Shown in pieces: positions 28,301 to 36,665 of a stretch of 64,000 nt of DNA (its first letter is position 1; the number at the start of each line of letters is the position of its first letter). The translations under genes and the position numbers were made by a program. Source of the stretch: UBA9980 sp964436235. Its GTDB lineage: Bacteria > Muiribacteriota > UBA9980. Location: the NCBI GenBank assembly GCA_964436235.1, contig CAYTCW010000004.1:4880-68879 (forward strand). Direction: 5' to 3'. The notes beneath the pieces are model-generated. The model was not told the DNA's origin and did not search any database. It saw only the letters and a program-made list of their open reading frames with translations.

Positions 28301-28412
28301 ACTTGCATCCGGCGATTATGAAAGTCTTGCAAAGACCGGGAGTGAATTAAAGGCCGCGTGCGCGGAGTTCGAAGTTTTAGCCGGACTGGCTTTAAATAAA
28401 TTATTTATTTAA
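25380..28412 (+). CDS. Hybrid phosphorelay kinase REC-PAS-HisKA-HATPase-REC-REC-Hpt
   Basis: 1010 residues, no membrane segment, so a cytoplasmic relay hub. Order: receiver (residues 4-120, ILIVEDEP, LMDILLEG), PAS (about 135-255), a long coiled coil built of two similar ERT(R)(E/D)L(V)A(A/S)NN repeats (about 255-340), HisKA with VMSHEIRTPMN (His358), HATPase (VSNAIKF, DTGIGI, GGTGLGLA), receiver 2 (about 603-720, TDYKMPYLDG, NKPV), receiver 3 (about 755-870, MDVQMPVLDG) and an Hpt domain with HNLKGAAGN. A first receiver before the kinase suggests control by another kinase. It is the last gene of the plus-strand run and may be co-transcribed with the nucleotidase upstream. Confidence 0.93.
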   Translation: MDKIKILIVEDEPAMLDFLSHTIKKIGYCVAASAENGRAAIAAAAIDKKPDLILMDILLEGDIDGIETAVKIKESENIPIVFLTAHAGAEYFERARKVEPYGYIIKPIDENILYTTLETMIGRIRLEKKLEFSEKLYRDLYDNSPDLLFMADFVSGEIIRCNRTFLKKFGYGEEEIKHKKIFDIFCGADKERLNAALSILGRTSSLNDFEIEAVKKDGTVIKALLNASSVIERGGRASYSMASLRDISELKEAQSILKKMNERLEIRVEERTRELVAANNELHQQILTRMSAEQELKTHKDRLEEIIFERTRDLVASNNRLHEEIKERKRTERDLLKALAAADQANKAKSEFLAVMSHEIRTPMNGIIGMSELALMDDLNSKSAEYINDIKTSAEALLAVINDILDYSKIESGNLSTEIIEMNLHETLESAVGLIAAKAFQKGVEVICEIQDGVEENILGDPYRIRQIVLNLVSNAIKFTHEGEIIVTLSKLESLPGTNLEEEFFQISVCDTGIGIKEDKLDEIFESFKQADSSTTRQYGGTGLGLAISKHLAAAMGGDLRVKSVFGKGSEFILSLPARFIKTSAKDQSGVNECGGCAAKILIVDNNLRNISVLKKMTASFCGAELLSASNAIEALEILSACSKTESPVDILITDYKMPYLDGLLMVEKIRQIEKLNRIKIIVMSAACDMMPVIAQFQRQCAAAFINKPVRKSELKKILCGINKTGGGVDSPEKKAPDSSTVLFAQPAGGGLTVMIAEDNEINTKIIKEMLYKYGVKEIITARDGAEAFELFEKRHIDMIFMDVQMPVLDGFSATKKIRNSSNKNNAVPIVAITANALKGDREKCIKAGMTDYMAKPFKPSVVEEMLAKHAVSKSCGVRCGPQARTEVSTIKIDTRSAFDYMGFLAALEGDKAVFKEVTGAFAADINLNAEKIGRLIAEKKYDELKFAVHNLKGAAGNIFAFTLEKIARDFEEKLASGDYESLAKTGSELKAACAEFEVLAGLALNKLFI

Positions 28413-28425
28413 ATCTGTCCGCCGG

Positions 28426-29388
28426 TTATTTCGATTTATCGATATAAAAATCGCGTTCGTTTCTGCCGGCTTTCACGATAACCCTGTCATAAACCTTATC
28501 TTTATAGCCTTCGCATTTGACTGTTATTTTATAACTGCCGGCCGGCACGTTGTGGATTTCGACGGGTTGGGATTTTTGCGTTTCGATGGATTGCGTCGCG
28601 ATTATAACGCGCGCGTTATTTTCTATTTCAGCTCCGCTGGATTCGAAAACCGAGCATATTAAAAGGCCGAATCCTTTACTGGTAGATATTTTAGGGGCTT
28701 TTGAAACCTCGCCGCCTGTTTTTTTCGAATATGCGCGGCCGCTCTTCGTATCTTCTTCTATCATCTGCTTGCGCCCGTATTTTGACGAATAAGAAGCCTT
28801 TTTACGCGCGGGCGGGTCGCCGTTAATGTCGATTTCGTTAACGCTTGCCTTCATGATTTTAGCGAGCAGCCTGTCGTATTCGTTATTGGCTTTTTTTATC
28901 TCGCTGATTTTTTGGCCCGGGAGCGACAGATAGATTTTAACCGCGCATAGAGGCGATTTAATTTTTATAACGTCTATATGCCTTTCGTAAGGCTTTACGG
29001 AAGCGGTTATTATATATTCGCCGCAAAGAATCGAGCTTAATTCGAAATAGCCGTTTTCGTTGGTGACGGTTTTTTCGTTTCCTATCCTTACCACGCAGTC
29101 TTTAATTCCGTTCGCGTTTTTTTTATCGTAAACTATTCCGACCACACGGCTGAATTTAACCGCGCGTATCAATTCGCCTTTTTCGGCCGCTTCGTTAATG
29201 CCGTTTTCGATAGTTGAAAGCGGAATTGAATTTTCAAAAGACTCAAGCGAAGCGGCAAAGCAGGACGGCTTTATGAACGCTGAAGGTATAACCATAAGGA
29301 TAAATAAAATTATAACAAGCGCCGATAAAGCCGTCCGTGCGGTATATGAAATTAAATTGAGCGTTTTTTTAAATAGTTGTTTTAACAT
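28426..29388 (-). CDS. Exported/membrane-anchored protein with carboxypeptidase-regulatory-like and PEGA-like domains
   Basis: 320 residues with an N-terminal membrane segment (about 15-45). Residues about 65-155 form a beta-sandwich of the CarboxypepD_reg type (GIVYDKKNANGIKDCVVRI, TNENGYFELSSI, GEYIITASV). The last 70 residues look like a PEGA-type surface domain (PAGSYKITVKCEGYKDKVYD). Between them is a charged Lys-rich linker. Such modules bind surface layers or polysaccharide; no enzyme motif is visible. It lies 39 bases behind the aminotransferase and converges with the hybrid kinase, leaving only 13 bases between stops. Confidence 0.7.
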   Translation of the reverse strand: MLKQLFKKTLNLISYTARTALSALVIILFILMVIPSAFIKPSCFAASLESFENSIPLSTIENGINEAAEKGELIRAVKFSRVVGIVYDKKNANGIKDCVVRIGNEKTVTNENGYFELSSILCGEYIITASVKPYERHIDVIKIKSPLCAVKIYLSLPGQKISEIKKANNEYDRLLAKIMKASVNEIDINGDPPARKKASYSSKYGRKQMIEEDTKSGRAYSKKTGGEVSKAPKISTSKGFGLLICSVFESSGAEIENNARVIIATQSIETQKSQPVEIHNVPAGSYKITVKCEGYKDKVYDRVIVKAGRNERDFYIDKSK

Positions 29389-29427
29389 GCGTGCTCGCAG
29401 CGCGGCAGCCGGTCGTGCCGGGGGTTT

Positions 29428-30645
29428 TTAATGTTTTTTTTCTAATTTCCGGTAGGCTTTTACCGCCTCGGAAAGTATATTCATGGCATCCGCCAGATGA
29501 GCGCGGTTTATAACATATGCTAACCTTATTTCATCTTTTCCGTGGTTCGGGCTTGCGTAAAATCCGGAAGCAGGTGCTACCATTACGGTTTTATTGTCGT
29601 GGCGGAAATCGGTTAAGAGCCATGCGGCGAATTTATCGGCATCTTTAATCGGGAGTTTGGCGATTACATAAAAAGCGCCTTTCGGTTTTTCGCAGATTAT
29701 ATCGGGATTTTTTTCAAGGGCTTCATAGACTATATCGCGGCGCATTTTATATTCGTGGATCATTTCATTCATGTGCCCCGGGCTTATATTAACGGATTCG
29801 GCGGAGGCCATCTGCTCGGCGTAAGGCGATGAAAGCCGGGCCTGGGCGAAGCGGACGATCAGATTCATCAGCTCGGCGTTTTTGGATATAACGCAGCCCA
29901 TGCGCACGCCGCAGGCGCTGTATCTTTTCGAAACCGAGTCCATCATTATAACGCGCTCCGACATATTTTCAAGCGAGAGCGCGGATATGTGTTCTTCGCC
30001 GTCATAAACGAATTCGCGGTAAACTTCGTCGCTTAAAAGAAAAAGGTTGTGCTTGCGGCATATTTCGGCGAGCATATCAAGCTCTTTGCGGTTATAGACC
30101 GTGCCGGTCGGATTGTTCGGGTTACAAATAAGTATGGCGCGGGTTTTTGAAGTGATTTTATCGGTGATTTTTTTTGCGGCCGGAAGGTGAAAACCGTCGT
30201 CGGCGCGGGTTAAAATCGGTACCAGATTAACGTTTGCCATAACGGCGAATCCGTTGTAATTGGTGTAGAAAGGTTCGAAAACTATTATTTCATCGCCAGG
30301 GTCGCAAACGGCCATCATAGAGAAAAGTATGGCTTCCGAGCCGCCCATCGTAACTACCATGTCGGAAGGTTTAAGGCCTTTTATGCCGACGCCGTCGTAA
30401 TATTTGACTAAAGAGTCGAGGTACTTCGGTTCACCCTGTGACGGGGAGTAAGCGATGGTTTTAACGTCGAGTTTTTTAAAGGCGTCGAGTATTTCATGCG
30501 GGGTTTCGATGTCCGGCTGGCCGATATTGAGGTGATAAACCGTAACGCCCTGGGCTTTCGCGGCGTTAGCGAGAGGCACTAATTTTCTGATAGGCGAAGC
30601 CTGCATGTATTTATCTCGTATTGAAATATTGGGTTTGGAATTCAT
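29428..30645 (-). CDS. PLP-dependent class I/II aminotransferase (aspartate aminotransferase family)
   Basis: 405 residues with typical fold-type I features: GQPDIETP near the N-terminus, the NPNNPTGT motif, SDEVYREF, and the PLP lysine in SVSKRYSACGVRMG. The C-terminal Arg region reads DEIRLAYV. The sequence belongs to the broad AspB-like group; the amino acid substrate cannot be fixed from sequence. A GAGGTAATATC ribosome site precedes ATG 30645. It follows the cyclase gene by 97 bases on the same strand with no visible terminator between them. Confidence 0.92.
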   Translation of the reverse strand: MNSKPNISIRDKYMQASPIRKLVPLANAAKAQGVTVYHLNIGQPDIETPHEILDAFKKLDVKTIAYSPSQGEPKYLDSLVKYYDGVGIKGLKPSDMVVTMGGSEAILFSMMAVCDPGDEIIVFEPFYTNYNGFAVMANVNLVPILTRADDGFHLPAAKKITDKITSKTRAILICNPNNPTGTVYNRKELDMLAEICRKHNLFLLSDEVYREFVYDGEEHISALSLENMSERVIMMDSVSKRYSACGVRMGCVISKNAELMNLIVRFAQARLSSPYAEQMASAESVNISPGHMNEMIHEYKMRRDIVYEALEKNPDIICEKPKGAFYVIAKLPIKDADKFAAWLLTDFRHDNKTVMVAPASGFYASPNHGKDEIRLAYVINRAHLADAMNILSEAVKAYRKLEKKH

Positions 30646-30742
30646 TGATATTACCTCGCTTTTATAATAGTTTATTAGCTATTCTACATACTGTCCGCCG
30701 TTTTGCCTGTTGCGCGCCATTACCGGCCGCGGCTCCCGGCGG

Positions 30743-32122
30743 TTATTTTAAACCGAGAAGTTTATATACCTGTACTGGCTGCTCGCGGCCTTTTACGGTG
30801 ACCGCCTGCATTTTTTCAACTTTGATTTTATCGCTGATTTCGTTATAAACCGATTCGGTTATAAGCACAGTGCCGCCCGGCGCTATCGATTCGAGCCTGA
30901 AAGCCACGTTAACGTTATCGCCGATAGCCGTATATTCCATGCGTGAAGCCGAGCCTATATTGCCGACGACGACTTCGCCGGTGTTTATGCCGATTCCGAT
31001 ATTAAAGCTCCAGTTATCGCCGCGGACTTCGCGCCATTTTTCCTCGAAGATTTTGATGGCATCCTGCATTTCGAGCGCCGTTCTCACCGAATTGAAAACG
31101 TCGTTTTCGGTGGCTAACGGAGCGCCGAATAAAACCATTATGGCGTCGCCAATGAACTTATCGACGGTGCCGTGGTTCATATTTACGATCTCGGTCATTA
31201 CCGAAAAATAATCGTTTAGCATGGCTACCATTTCCTGCGGGGTAAGCACTTCTGAAAGTTTGGTGAAGCCTCTTATGTCGGAAGCCATGATAGTGAGCTT
31301 GCGGTTGATTCCGCCTAATTCGAGCGATTCGGGCGAGTTTAAAATTTCATCCATTATTTGCGAAGAAACGTATTTACCGAATATTTCCTTTACCTTTTCC
31401 GTCTCTAAAGCTCTTTTTTCGCTTTCTTCGAGCTGGTTTTCATAAAGCAGCGAGTTATTGAGCGCGACTTCGAGAATGGATGTGACCATGTTAAAAAGAT
31501 TCTTATCGTCGTTGGTATAATTGACCGATTCCATATCACAAATATTTAATATACCCATAATTTCGCCGGTTTTAGAATAATGGATCGGAGCGGCCATAAA
31601 GGTTTTTATCTGTCCGCGTCCGATGAGCGCGCTGAAAGTCTGTTCTTTTTCGATGCTGTTGATATCAATTAGCATATTCGAGCGTATCGCCAGTCCTATT
31701 AAACTTTGCTCATGGCTGGTTATGGCTATTTTGCCCTCTTCGTCGGAGTTCATTCCCTTCGATGAGAGCACGCGGAATATCTTCGATTTCGATTCGGCTA
31801 ATAAAATACAGGATTTAGTAGCGCCAAGTTCCTTTTCGAGCAGGTCAAAAAGAGTCGAACAGATATCCTGAGGCTCGAGAGATGAAACTATTTTTTTAAT
31901 TTTTAAAAACAAAGTTGATTGCTTGACGGTTTTCTGGGTGGTTTTAGCCGTCATTTCGGTAGTTTTTTCACGCACTTCATTTTTGACCTTATAAATTTCA
32001 GAGGCGTATTTTTGATTCAACTGAAAGAGTGAATCATGTTTTTTACTAAGCTCATACATCTTTTTGACTAAAAATAATATAAGTCCTATAAGCAGAAGTA
32101 TTATTATGTCTGGTATACTCAT
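30743..32122 (-). CDS. GAF domain class III adenylate/guanylate cyclase, membrane-anchored
   Basis: 459 residues from ATG 32122, which overlaps the upstream stop as ATGA; an in-frame ATG at 32143 would overlap 25 bases. A membrane anchor (residues 4-20), a coiled coil and a GAF domain (about 75-220) precede the catalytic domain (about 275-455). The two metal Asp are visible in MASDIRGFT and FIGDAIMV. The base-selecting and transition-state regions read EYTAIGDNVNVAFRLE, with the lysine in VDKFIGD, as in adenylate cyclases. The protein should make a cyclic nucleotide, most likely cAMP, in response to a GAF ligand. It is translationally coupled to the TPR protein upstream. Confidence 0.9.
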   Translation of the reverse strand: MSIPDIIILLLIGLILFLVKKMYELSKKHDSLFQLNQKYASEIYKVKNEVREKTTEMTAKTTQKTVKQSTLFLKIKKIVSSLEPQDICSTLFDLLEKELGATKSCILLAESKSKIFRVLSSKGMNSDEEGKIAITSHEQSLIGLAIRSNMLIDINSIEKEQTFSALIGRGQIKTFMAAPIHYSKTGEIMGILNICDMESVNYTNDDKNLFNMVTSILEVALNNSLLYENQLEESEKRALETEKVKEIFGKYVSSQIMDEILNSPESLELGGINRKLTIMASDIRGFTKLSEVLTPQEMVAMLNDYFSVMTEIVNMNHGTVDKFIGDAIMVLFGAPLATENDVFNSVRTALEMQDAIKIFEEKWREVRGDNWSFNIGIGINTGEVVVGNIGSASRMEYTAIGDNVNVAFRLESIAPGGTVLITESVYNEISDKIKVEKMQAVTVKGREQPVQVYKLLGLK

Positions 32123-34332
32123 ATCTTTAAAGCGCTCCCGCATCTCTGGCAGTTATTGTATTCGTTTAGATTAAGATGAAAGCATTTATGGCATACGCTG
32201 AAATTAGACCTTACCGCTAAAGCGTAATCGACCTGCGGCGTGCTTTTTTTATCGATTATCAACGATCTGAGCGACTGGTTAATAAAATTAGTGATTATCG
32301 AACCTGGATTTTCACGCGACAGCCTGTCGTATTCGGTGATCAGCATCTGCGGTTTATTGAGGTTGACTATGGAGTCTATGAATATGGAGTGTATTAAAAT
32401 GTTATCGCATACGTAAGTGAAAAGCACTCCGCATTCGCTTATAACTTTTTTATAATCTTTTCTTCTGTAGTAAGTTTCGAGAAGTATAATGCGCGATTCA
32501 ACGTCGCGCGGGCAGGTTTCCATATATTTTTCGATGAAGCGGAGCGCTTCGTCGTCGAAGCGTTTGATTTTACTGAAATACTTTACTACATAGCGGCCGG
32601 CGGCTTCGTTGGCCGTATCGACGCTCAATATATCGCTTGCTATCTGCACGCCCGCTTCGTCGATTACATTTTGCGAGATATTATGGTTCAATACGGCCTT
32701 GAGCATTTCTAAGTCGGCCATTTTTTTAGAGATTAAAAAGTTGAAAACTTCGATGGCTTTAAAGGAGCGGTCTTTAGTTTTAATGTATATGCGCGCTAAA
32801 TATTTATAGGCGTCGATATTTTCATAATCGTATTGAAGGACTTTTTTCAGCGCCATTAAAGAACCGGCGTATGAATTTATGTAATAGTAGGCTATGCCGA
32901 GATTTAAAAAAAGCGCGACGGTTTCGGTTGTCGAAAGTTTCATATCGACGAGTTTTTCGAGTTCGTTGATCGCCGGTTGATATTTTTTATCCCGGACTGA
33001 ATCGATGCCTTTTTTCAGCGTTTTAGAAACGCTTATCAGGCTGTATTGTTCTTTATTGAAAAAGCTCATCGGATTGAAGTAATAAAACAAAATGCCGAGA
33101 ACTATCAGAATAATTGAATATGCGGCAAATTTAATATAATCTTCTTTCGAACGCCAGTATGCGGAAAATATCTTTTTATCGATTTCTTTTTTAAGGTCGT
33201 CGCCGGCCATGGTCTTGGCTTTTTCGTATTCGGCGATCGCGTCGTCGTATTTGCCGCGTTCAAAAAGTTCGTCCGCGCGCATCAGCGTTATGTCTATTTC
33301 GCCGCCGGCCTGATTCGCGGGCCCGCGCGCGCCGCCTTTTCTTATGGCGCCGTCATTTTTAAGTTTAGCCGGCACGTTCGAAAGAACGACCATCGAAGTA
33401 TCGGTTTCACTTTGCCAGGGGTTATCTTTAGCGGAAGCGACTTCGTATGTGCCTGCCGCAGATGTTTCTGCCTGATCGGGCGCGGCCGGTGACGAAACGA
33501 AAGCGCCTTTGAGCGAAGGGTCTTTTTTCAAAAGCGCGTTGATGAGTTCGCCGGCTTTAGCGTCGGGTTTTTCGGTGATACGGTTGTAAATAAAGGCCGC
33601 TATATAGGCTTCTTTTAATTTGTTTTTTCCTGCCAGCGCGGCGGCGTGATCTAAAAGCAGGGCGGAATCGAGATGGGCCGGAAATATAAGCGCCGCATAG
33701 GATTTAATCGCTCTGAAATCGTTGTCTTTGGCGGCGGCTTCTACAAGTGAGTCGAAAGATCTGGCGCTGTCGCGGAAGGTGGCGTAAACAACCGATAATT
33801 TGCCGTATATTTTTGAAAGTGCCCGCTCGTCGAGCGCGAGAAGTCCCTGTTTTTTTAAAATTTCTAAACAGAGTTCATGGGTTTTGCGATAATTCGCTGA
33901 AAGCATATATATATTTAAAAGTTTGTTCAGCCAGCTGAAGTCGAAATTTTCTCTGAGAGCCATTATTTTAAGGTTGTATGAGGCGGCGTTCCTGTAATCG
34001 GATTTAGCGAGTTCGTTTTCGAGCTGGCCGGCTAAGGCTTCGGTAAGCATTTCATTTAATTCGGGCGATAAGCCTTTATTGATATACATTATGGTCTCGA
34101 TGCGGTTGATGGCGCTTATATAGTCTTTCTGCCTGTAAAAATTGCGCGCCTCGTCAATAAGAGTAGCCGGATCGCAAACCGAAACGGGATAAACCGAAGA
34201 GGCCGAAGGCTCTGAAGTTTGCTGGGCCGAGGCGGGCAATGAGGAAAAAAAAGAAATAAAAAGTGAAACAATTATAATGATAAAGGAGTAAATTGCGAGT
34301 GAACCGTTAAGTTGTCTTTTTCTATTAATCAT
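32119..34332 (-). CDS. TPR-repeat membrane protein with C-terminal zinc ribbon
   Basis: 737 residues. The N-terminus is a signal peptide or anchor ending near SASAQQ; a second membrane segment lies around residues 405-430 (YSIILIVLGILFYYF). The outer half is helical TPR-like, and the inner half carries several more TPR-like repeats (FDDEALRFIEKY, YYRRKDYKKVI). The last 25 residues hold two CxxC pairs (CHKC, CQRC), a treble-clef or zinc-ribbon tail. The topology would place an extracytoplasmic TPR domain and a cytoplasmic TPR/zinc domain on one chain. Coupling to the cyclase suggests a sensor or scaffold for it; that is inference. Confidence 0.8.
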   Translation of the reverse strand: MINRKRQLNGSLAIYSFIIIIVSLFISFFSSLPASAQQTSEPSASSVYPVSVCDPATLIDEARNFYRQKDYISAINRIETIMYINKGLSPELNEMLTEALAGQLENELAKSDYRNAASYNLKIMALRENFDFSWLNKLLNIYMLSANYRKTHELCLEILKKQGLLALDERALSKIYGKLSVVYATFRDSARSFDSLVEAAAKDNDFRAIKSYAALIFPAHLDSALLLDHAAALAGKNKLKEAYIAAFIYNRITEKPDAKAGELINALLKKDPSLKGAFVSSPAAPDQAETSAAGTYEVASAKDNPWQSETDTSMVVLSNVPAKLKNDGAIRKGGARGPANQAGGEIDITLMRADELFERGKYDDAIAEYEKAKTMAGDDLKKEIDKKIFSAYWRSKEDYIKFAAYSIILIVLGILFYYFNPMSFFNKEQYSLISVSKTLKKGIDSVRDKKYQPAINELEKLVDMKLSTTETVALFLNLGIAYYYINSYAGSLMALKKVLQYDYENIDAYKYLARIYIKTKDRSFKAIEVFNFLISKKMADLEMLKAVLNHNISQNVIDEAGVQIASDILSVDTANEAAGRYVVKYFSKIKRFDDEALRFIEKYMETCPRDVESRIILLETYYRRKDYKKVISECGVLFTYVCDNILIHSIFIDSIVNLNKPQMLITEYDRLSRENPGSIITNFINQSLRSLIIDKKSTPQVDYALAVRSNFSVCHKCFHLNLNEYNNCQRCGSALKI

Positions 34333-34372
34333 AGTTTATCGATACCAAAACTCAAAAAAATAAGTCCGAAAA

Positions 34373-34412
34373 TTAAACAGGCGTATGAATAAAAAATAAA
34401 CATACTGTTTAA
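34373..34412. promoter_or_regulatory. Inverted repeat in the leader of the TPR/cyclase operon
   Basis: TTAAACAG (34373-34380) and CTGTTTAA (34405-34412) are perfect 8-bp complements, with an inner TATG/CATA pair. It sits in the predicted 5' untranslated region, 40 bases from ATG 34332, so it may be an operator or a leader hairpin. Confidence 0.45.
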
Positions 34413-34477
34413 TAATGACACCGGCGGGCTTTCGAAAAAATTAGACCCTTCCATTTCGAGCCGGTCATATTTTTACC

Positions 34478-34506
34478 ATTTTAACATATATGCATTAAAA
34501 AGTCAA
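34478..34506 (-). promoter_or_regulatory. Promoter of the TPR/cyclase operon
   Basis: On the minus strand: TTGACT (34506-34501), 17 bp, TAAAAT (34483-34478). The leader would be about 140 bases and include the inverted repeat at 34373-34412. The surrounding gene-free stretch 34333-34750 is very AT-rich. Confidence 0.8.
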
Positions 34507-34612
34507 AAAAAATCTTAATTAATCTTATTTAAAAAAATCTCTTTTAATAACAATAAAAACAATCGGTTTGGATTTGATATCTGACTAAATTGATTTAAAT
34601 TGTTTTGTATTA

Positions 34613-34646
34613 TTTTGAGATGTTTTTATCAAAATGAGTCTCAAAA
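34613..34646. repeat. Inverted repeat in the gene-free stretch 34333-34750
   Basis: TTTTGAGA (34613-34620) and TCTCAAAA (34639-34646) are perfect complements separated by 18 bases. It lies about 100 bases upstream of the small gene at 34751. The rest of the stretch holds only the minus-strand promoter and its leader. Confidence 0.4.
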
Positions 34647-34750
34647 AGATATTGAGGTTATTTTTTCAAATCGAAAATCTTGATAAATTCTTTTAAAACG
34701 AACCGGGCATGAAAATTGCTCCTATAAACTCAAAATAATTTGGGGGCGAT

Positions 34751-34957
34751 ATGATTTTGAAAGATAACGGCAGGCATTTCGATATTCGATATAATGTAAG
34801 AGCGGTTGAAGAGGTTTCGACGGTTTCTGATTACAACGGCAATATAATATTAAAGGGCTCATTATCCGTCGATAAAAAAAGCGGCGAAAGAAATTTTGTG
34901 AAAACTTTATACGAGCTCAAGCCGGCTTATTGCGTTTCACGCGCCGATCGCGCTTAA
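34751..34957 (+). CDS. Small orphan protein, 68 residues
   Basis: I recognise no family. The start is supported by a TTTGGGGGCGAT ribosome site just before ATG. The product is soluble and charged, with a beta-hairpin-like centre (NGNIILKGSLSVDKKSG). Base and codon use resemble the main body of the window more than the AT-rich genes that follow. It is a single gene between a divergent operon and an accessory region; no promoter matching the local consensus is obvious. Confidence 0.6.
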   Translation: MILKDNGRHFDIRYNVRAVEEVSTVSDYNGNIILKGSLSVDKKSGERNFVKTLYELKPAYCVSRADRA

Positions 34958-35000
34958 TTTTTATCGGGCGGCAAAAAAACGAACCGTTTAAATGAATCGG

Positions 35001-35117
35001 TCAATCATTGTGGATGCAATCTTTTGAGTACCACGATAATAGCTTTCCGCAGCCGCATTTATATATACTTTTTTCTTCGAGCAGCCATTGCCCGATTCCA
35101 ATTTTTCTTATTAAATT
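35001..35117 (-). pseudogene. Possible gene remnant encoding a Cys-rich tail
   Basis: A 38-codon open stretch without a start codon reads IGQWLLEEKSIYKCGCGK and later WYSKDC before its stop. The CxC pair plus a further Cys and the Trp-rich context look like the end of a zinc-binding domain. It lies just beyond the stop of the accessory membrane protein at 35154. It could be decayed coding DNA or chance; confidence is low. Confidence 0.25.
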
Positions 35118-35153
35118 TTTCGTTAGTTAAATTAACGATTTATCTTTGAGTGG

Positions 35154-36293
35154 TTATTTTTTTACCAATAAATCATCATTATCGACGTACATCATGAAAT
35201 ATGGTTTGCCTTCGTCATTTACTTCCTGCTTGAAAGTTCTTAAATATATAACGAATGGGCCATTGACAATAAAATCTTGCGGTTCGATAGGATCGCCGAT
35301 GCCTTTTTTAGCATCTATTTCAGCCATAGATTCCAATTTGACGCCTTTTTCATTTAAAGAAAAATTGATTGTTTGAATTGCTTTGATTATAGAGTAAGGA
35401 CAGAAGTCTGACGATAACCTCTTGTTCAAAAAATCTTTATTCAATAACTCATCAAAGGAATGTGATGTTTTAAAATCGATTTTAGGTATCTGAAGCGTAT
35501 CGCCGGTTTCGAAGTCTCTGGCATAAATATTTTTACACAAAGAATTAATTTGTTGAAATGTTTTATCAAGTGTTTCAAGCGGCGGCAGCGTTGAAATTGT
35601 TATTATGTCACTGTAGCCGGAATGTAATTTAATAATAAAGCCCTGTTTTTTATCGAAATAACACGCGGATGCTTGTTTGTTTTTATTTTTTCTTTGTTTA
35701 ATTTCTTTTGAATCATTAGATGATAATTTAATTAAACCAAATGAATCTAAATTTGATGATTTATTATTTGATGAAGTAAATTTTAAAGGTTCCGCTATAT
35801 TATCAAATGCTAATTTAAATTCAAACGTTTTAGCCAGGTAGGCGTATGCTAAAATTCCTTCAGGCGGAAGATCAGATTTTAATTGAAGAGCGTTTTTACC
35901 AAATTTTGCAATTAGTTCATCATTAATCTTATCGACGATTCCATCTCTAATAAATCCTGCTTGTGCGACATATTCGTTATTGTTTAAATATATTTGTTCG
36001 CTAATATTGTTATTTAATAATTTCACATAAGCCGGCGGGTCCTGTAATTCGATAGTTTCGTGTACGATATCGCTGCAAATTTTATTCCATGCCATCTGGA
36101 ACGTTACACAGTAGATTAAATTATTATTTTTTACTATTTCGGTTTCTAAAACGGATGTTATTTTTGTTTTTGATGTTTGACTATATTTTATTTCCTGGTT
36201 AACATGCTTATAAGGCTTATAATAATAAAACTTTAAATACAGAAAGAGTAATAAAAACCCTATTAAGATTATGTATTTTTTTGCTTTAGCTTT
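35154..36293 (-). CDS. Membrane-anchored protein of unknown function, N-terminus lost in the gap
   Basis: About 379 residues are readable. The chain leaves the gap with a Lys-rich stretch and one membrane helix (KKYIILIGFLLLFLYLKFYY), then a large domain rich in Asn, Lys and Ile with no motif I know. The codons are far more AT-rich than in neighbouring operons, a sign of transfer or relaxed selection. Because the RING-like zinc finger encoded at 36394-36630 has no membrane part and stops at the same gap, the two are most likely one gene: zinc finger, linker, membrane helix, outer domain. The apparent frame difference means nothing, as the gap length is a placeholder. Confidence 0.65.
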   Translation of the reverse strand, partial: KAKAKKYIILIGFLLLFLYLKFYYYKPYKHVNQEIKYSQTSKTKITSVLETEIVKNNNLIYCVTFQMAWNKICSDIVHETIELQDPPAYVKLLNNNISEQIYLNNNEYVAQAGFIRDGIVDKINDELIAKFGKNALQLKSDLPPEGILAYAYLAKTFEFKLAFDNIAEPLKFTSSNNKSSNLDSFGLIKLSSNDSKEIKQRKNKNKQASACYFDKKQGFIIKLHSGYSDIITISTLPPLETLDKTFQQINSLCKNIYARDFETGDTLQIPKIDFKTSHSFDELLNKDFLNKRLSSDFCPYSIIKAIQTINFSLNEKGVKLESMAEIDAKKGIGDPIEPQDFIVNGPFVIYLRTFKQEVNDEGKPYFMMYVDNDDLLVKK

Positions 36294-36393
36294 NNNNNNN
36301 NNNNNNNNNNNNNNNNNNNNNNNNNNNNNNNNNNNNNNNNNNNNNNNNNNNNNNNNNNNNNNNNNNNNNNNNNNNNNNNNNNNNNNNNNNNNN
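36294..36393. other. Assembly gap (100 N)
   Basis: Exactly 100 N, a placeholder of unknown true length. It interrupts the RING-like/membrane protein gene. Confidence 0.98.
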
Positions 36394-36630
36394 GCCGCGC
36401 TTTTCTTCGCCTTCATATTCGGCGAAAACCAGCGTTCCGTCTTCGTCGGAGCGCATGAAAACATAATCGCATTCTAAATTGCCGCAGGAAACGCCTTCGT
36501 GCACGCATCTTTTATGGTGCATTGTAAAACATTTCGGACATTGAACGCTTACTTCGCTTTCAGTGATGCTTAATTTGCATTTCGGACAGTTTTCCGATAT
36601 AAAATTAAAATCCGGCGGTGGAAATGTCAT
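36394..36630 (-). CDS. Bacterial RING-like zinc-finger domain, 5' part of an interrupted gene
   Basis: From ATG 36630 (AAGGAGCC ribosome site) 79 residues are readable before the gap. The N-terminal 55 hold a RING-type array: Cys15, Cys18, Cys31, Cys34, His38/His39, Cys42, Cys49, Cys54, matching the CxxC-CxxC-HxxC-C-C pattern of prokaryotic RING fingers, which are often fused to membrane segments. Some of that family sit near ubiquitin-like genes, but none is seen here. It lies 35 bases behind the Pycsar-effector-like gene on the same strand, so both form one operon. It is probably continuous with 35154-36293. Confidence 0.7.
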
Positions 36631-36665
36631 ATTGTAGGCTCCTTAATAATTATTTTATTGTATAA

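Noticed and set aside
36294..36464. Two different reading frames crossing the second gap
   Set aside because: The gap is a 100-N placeholder; frame across it has no meaning. The two flanks probably belong to one gene.
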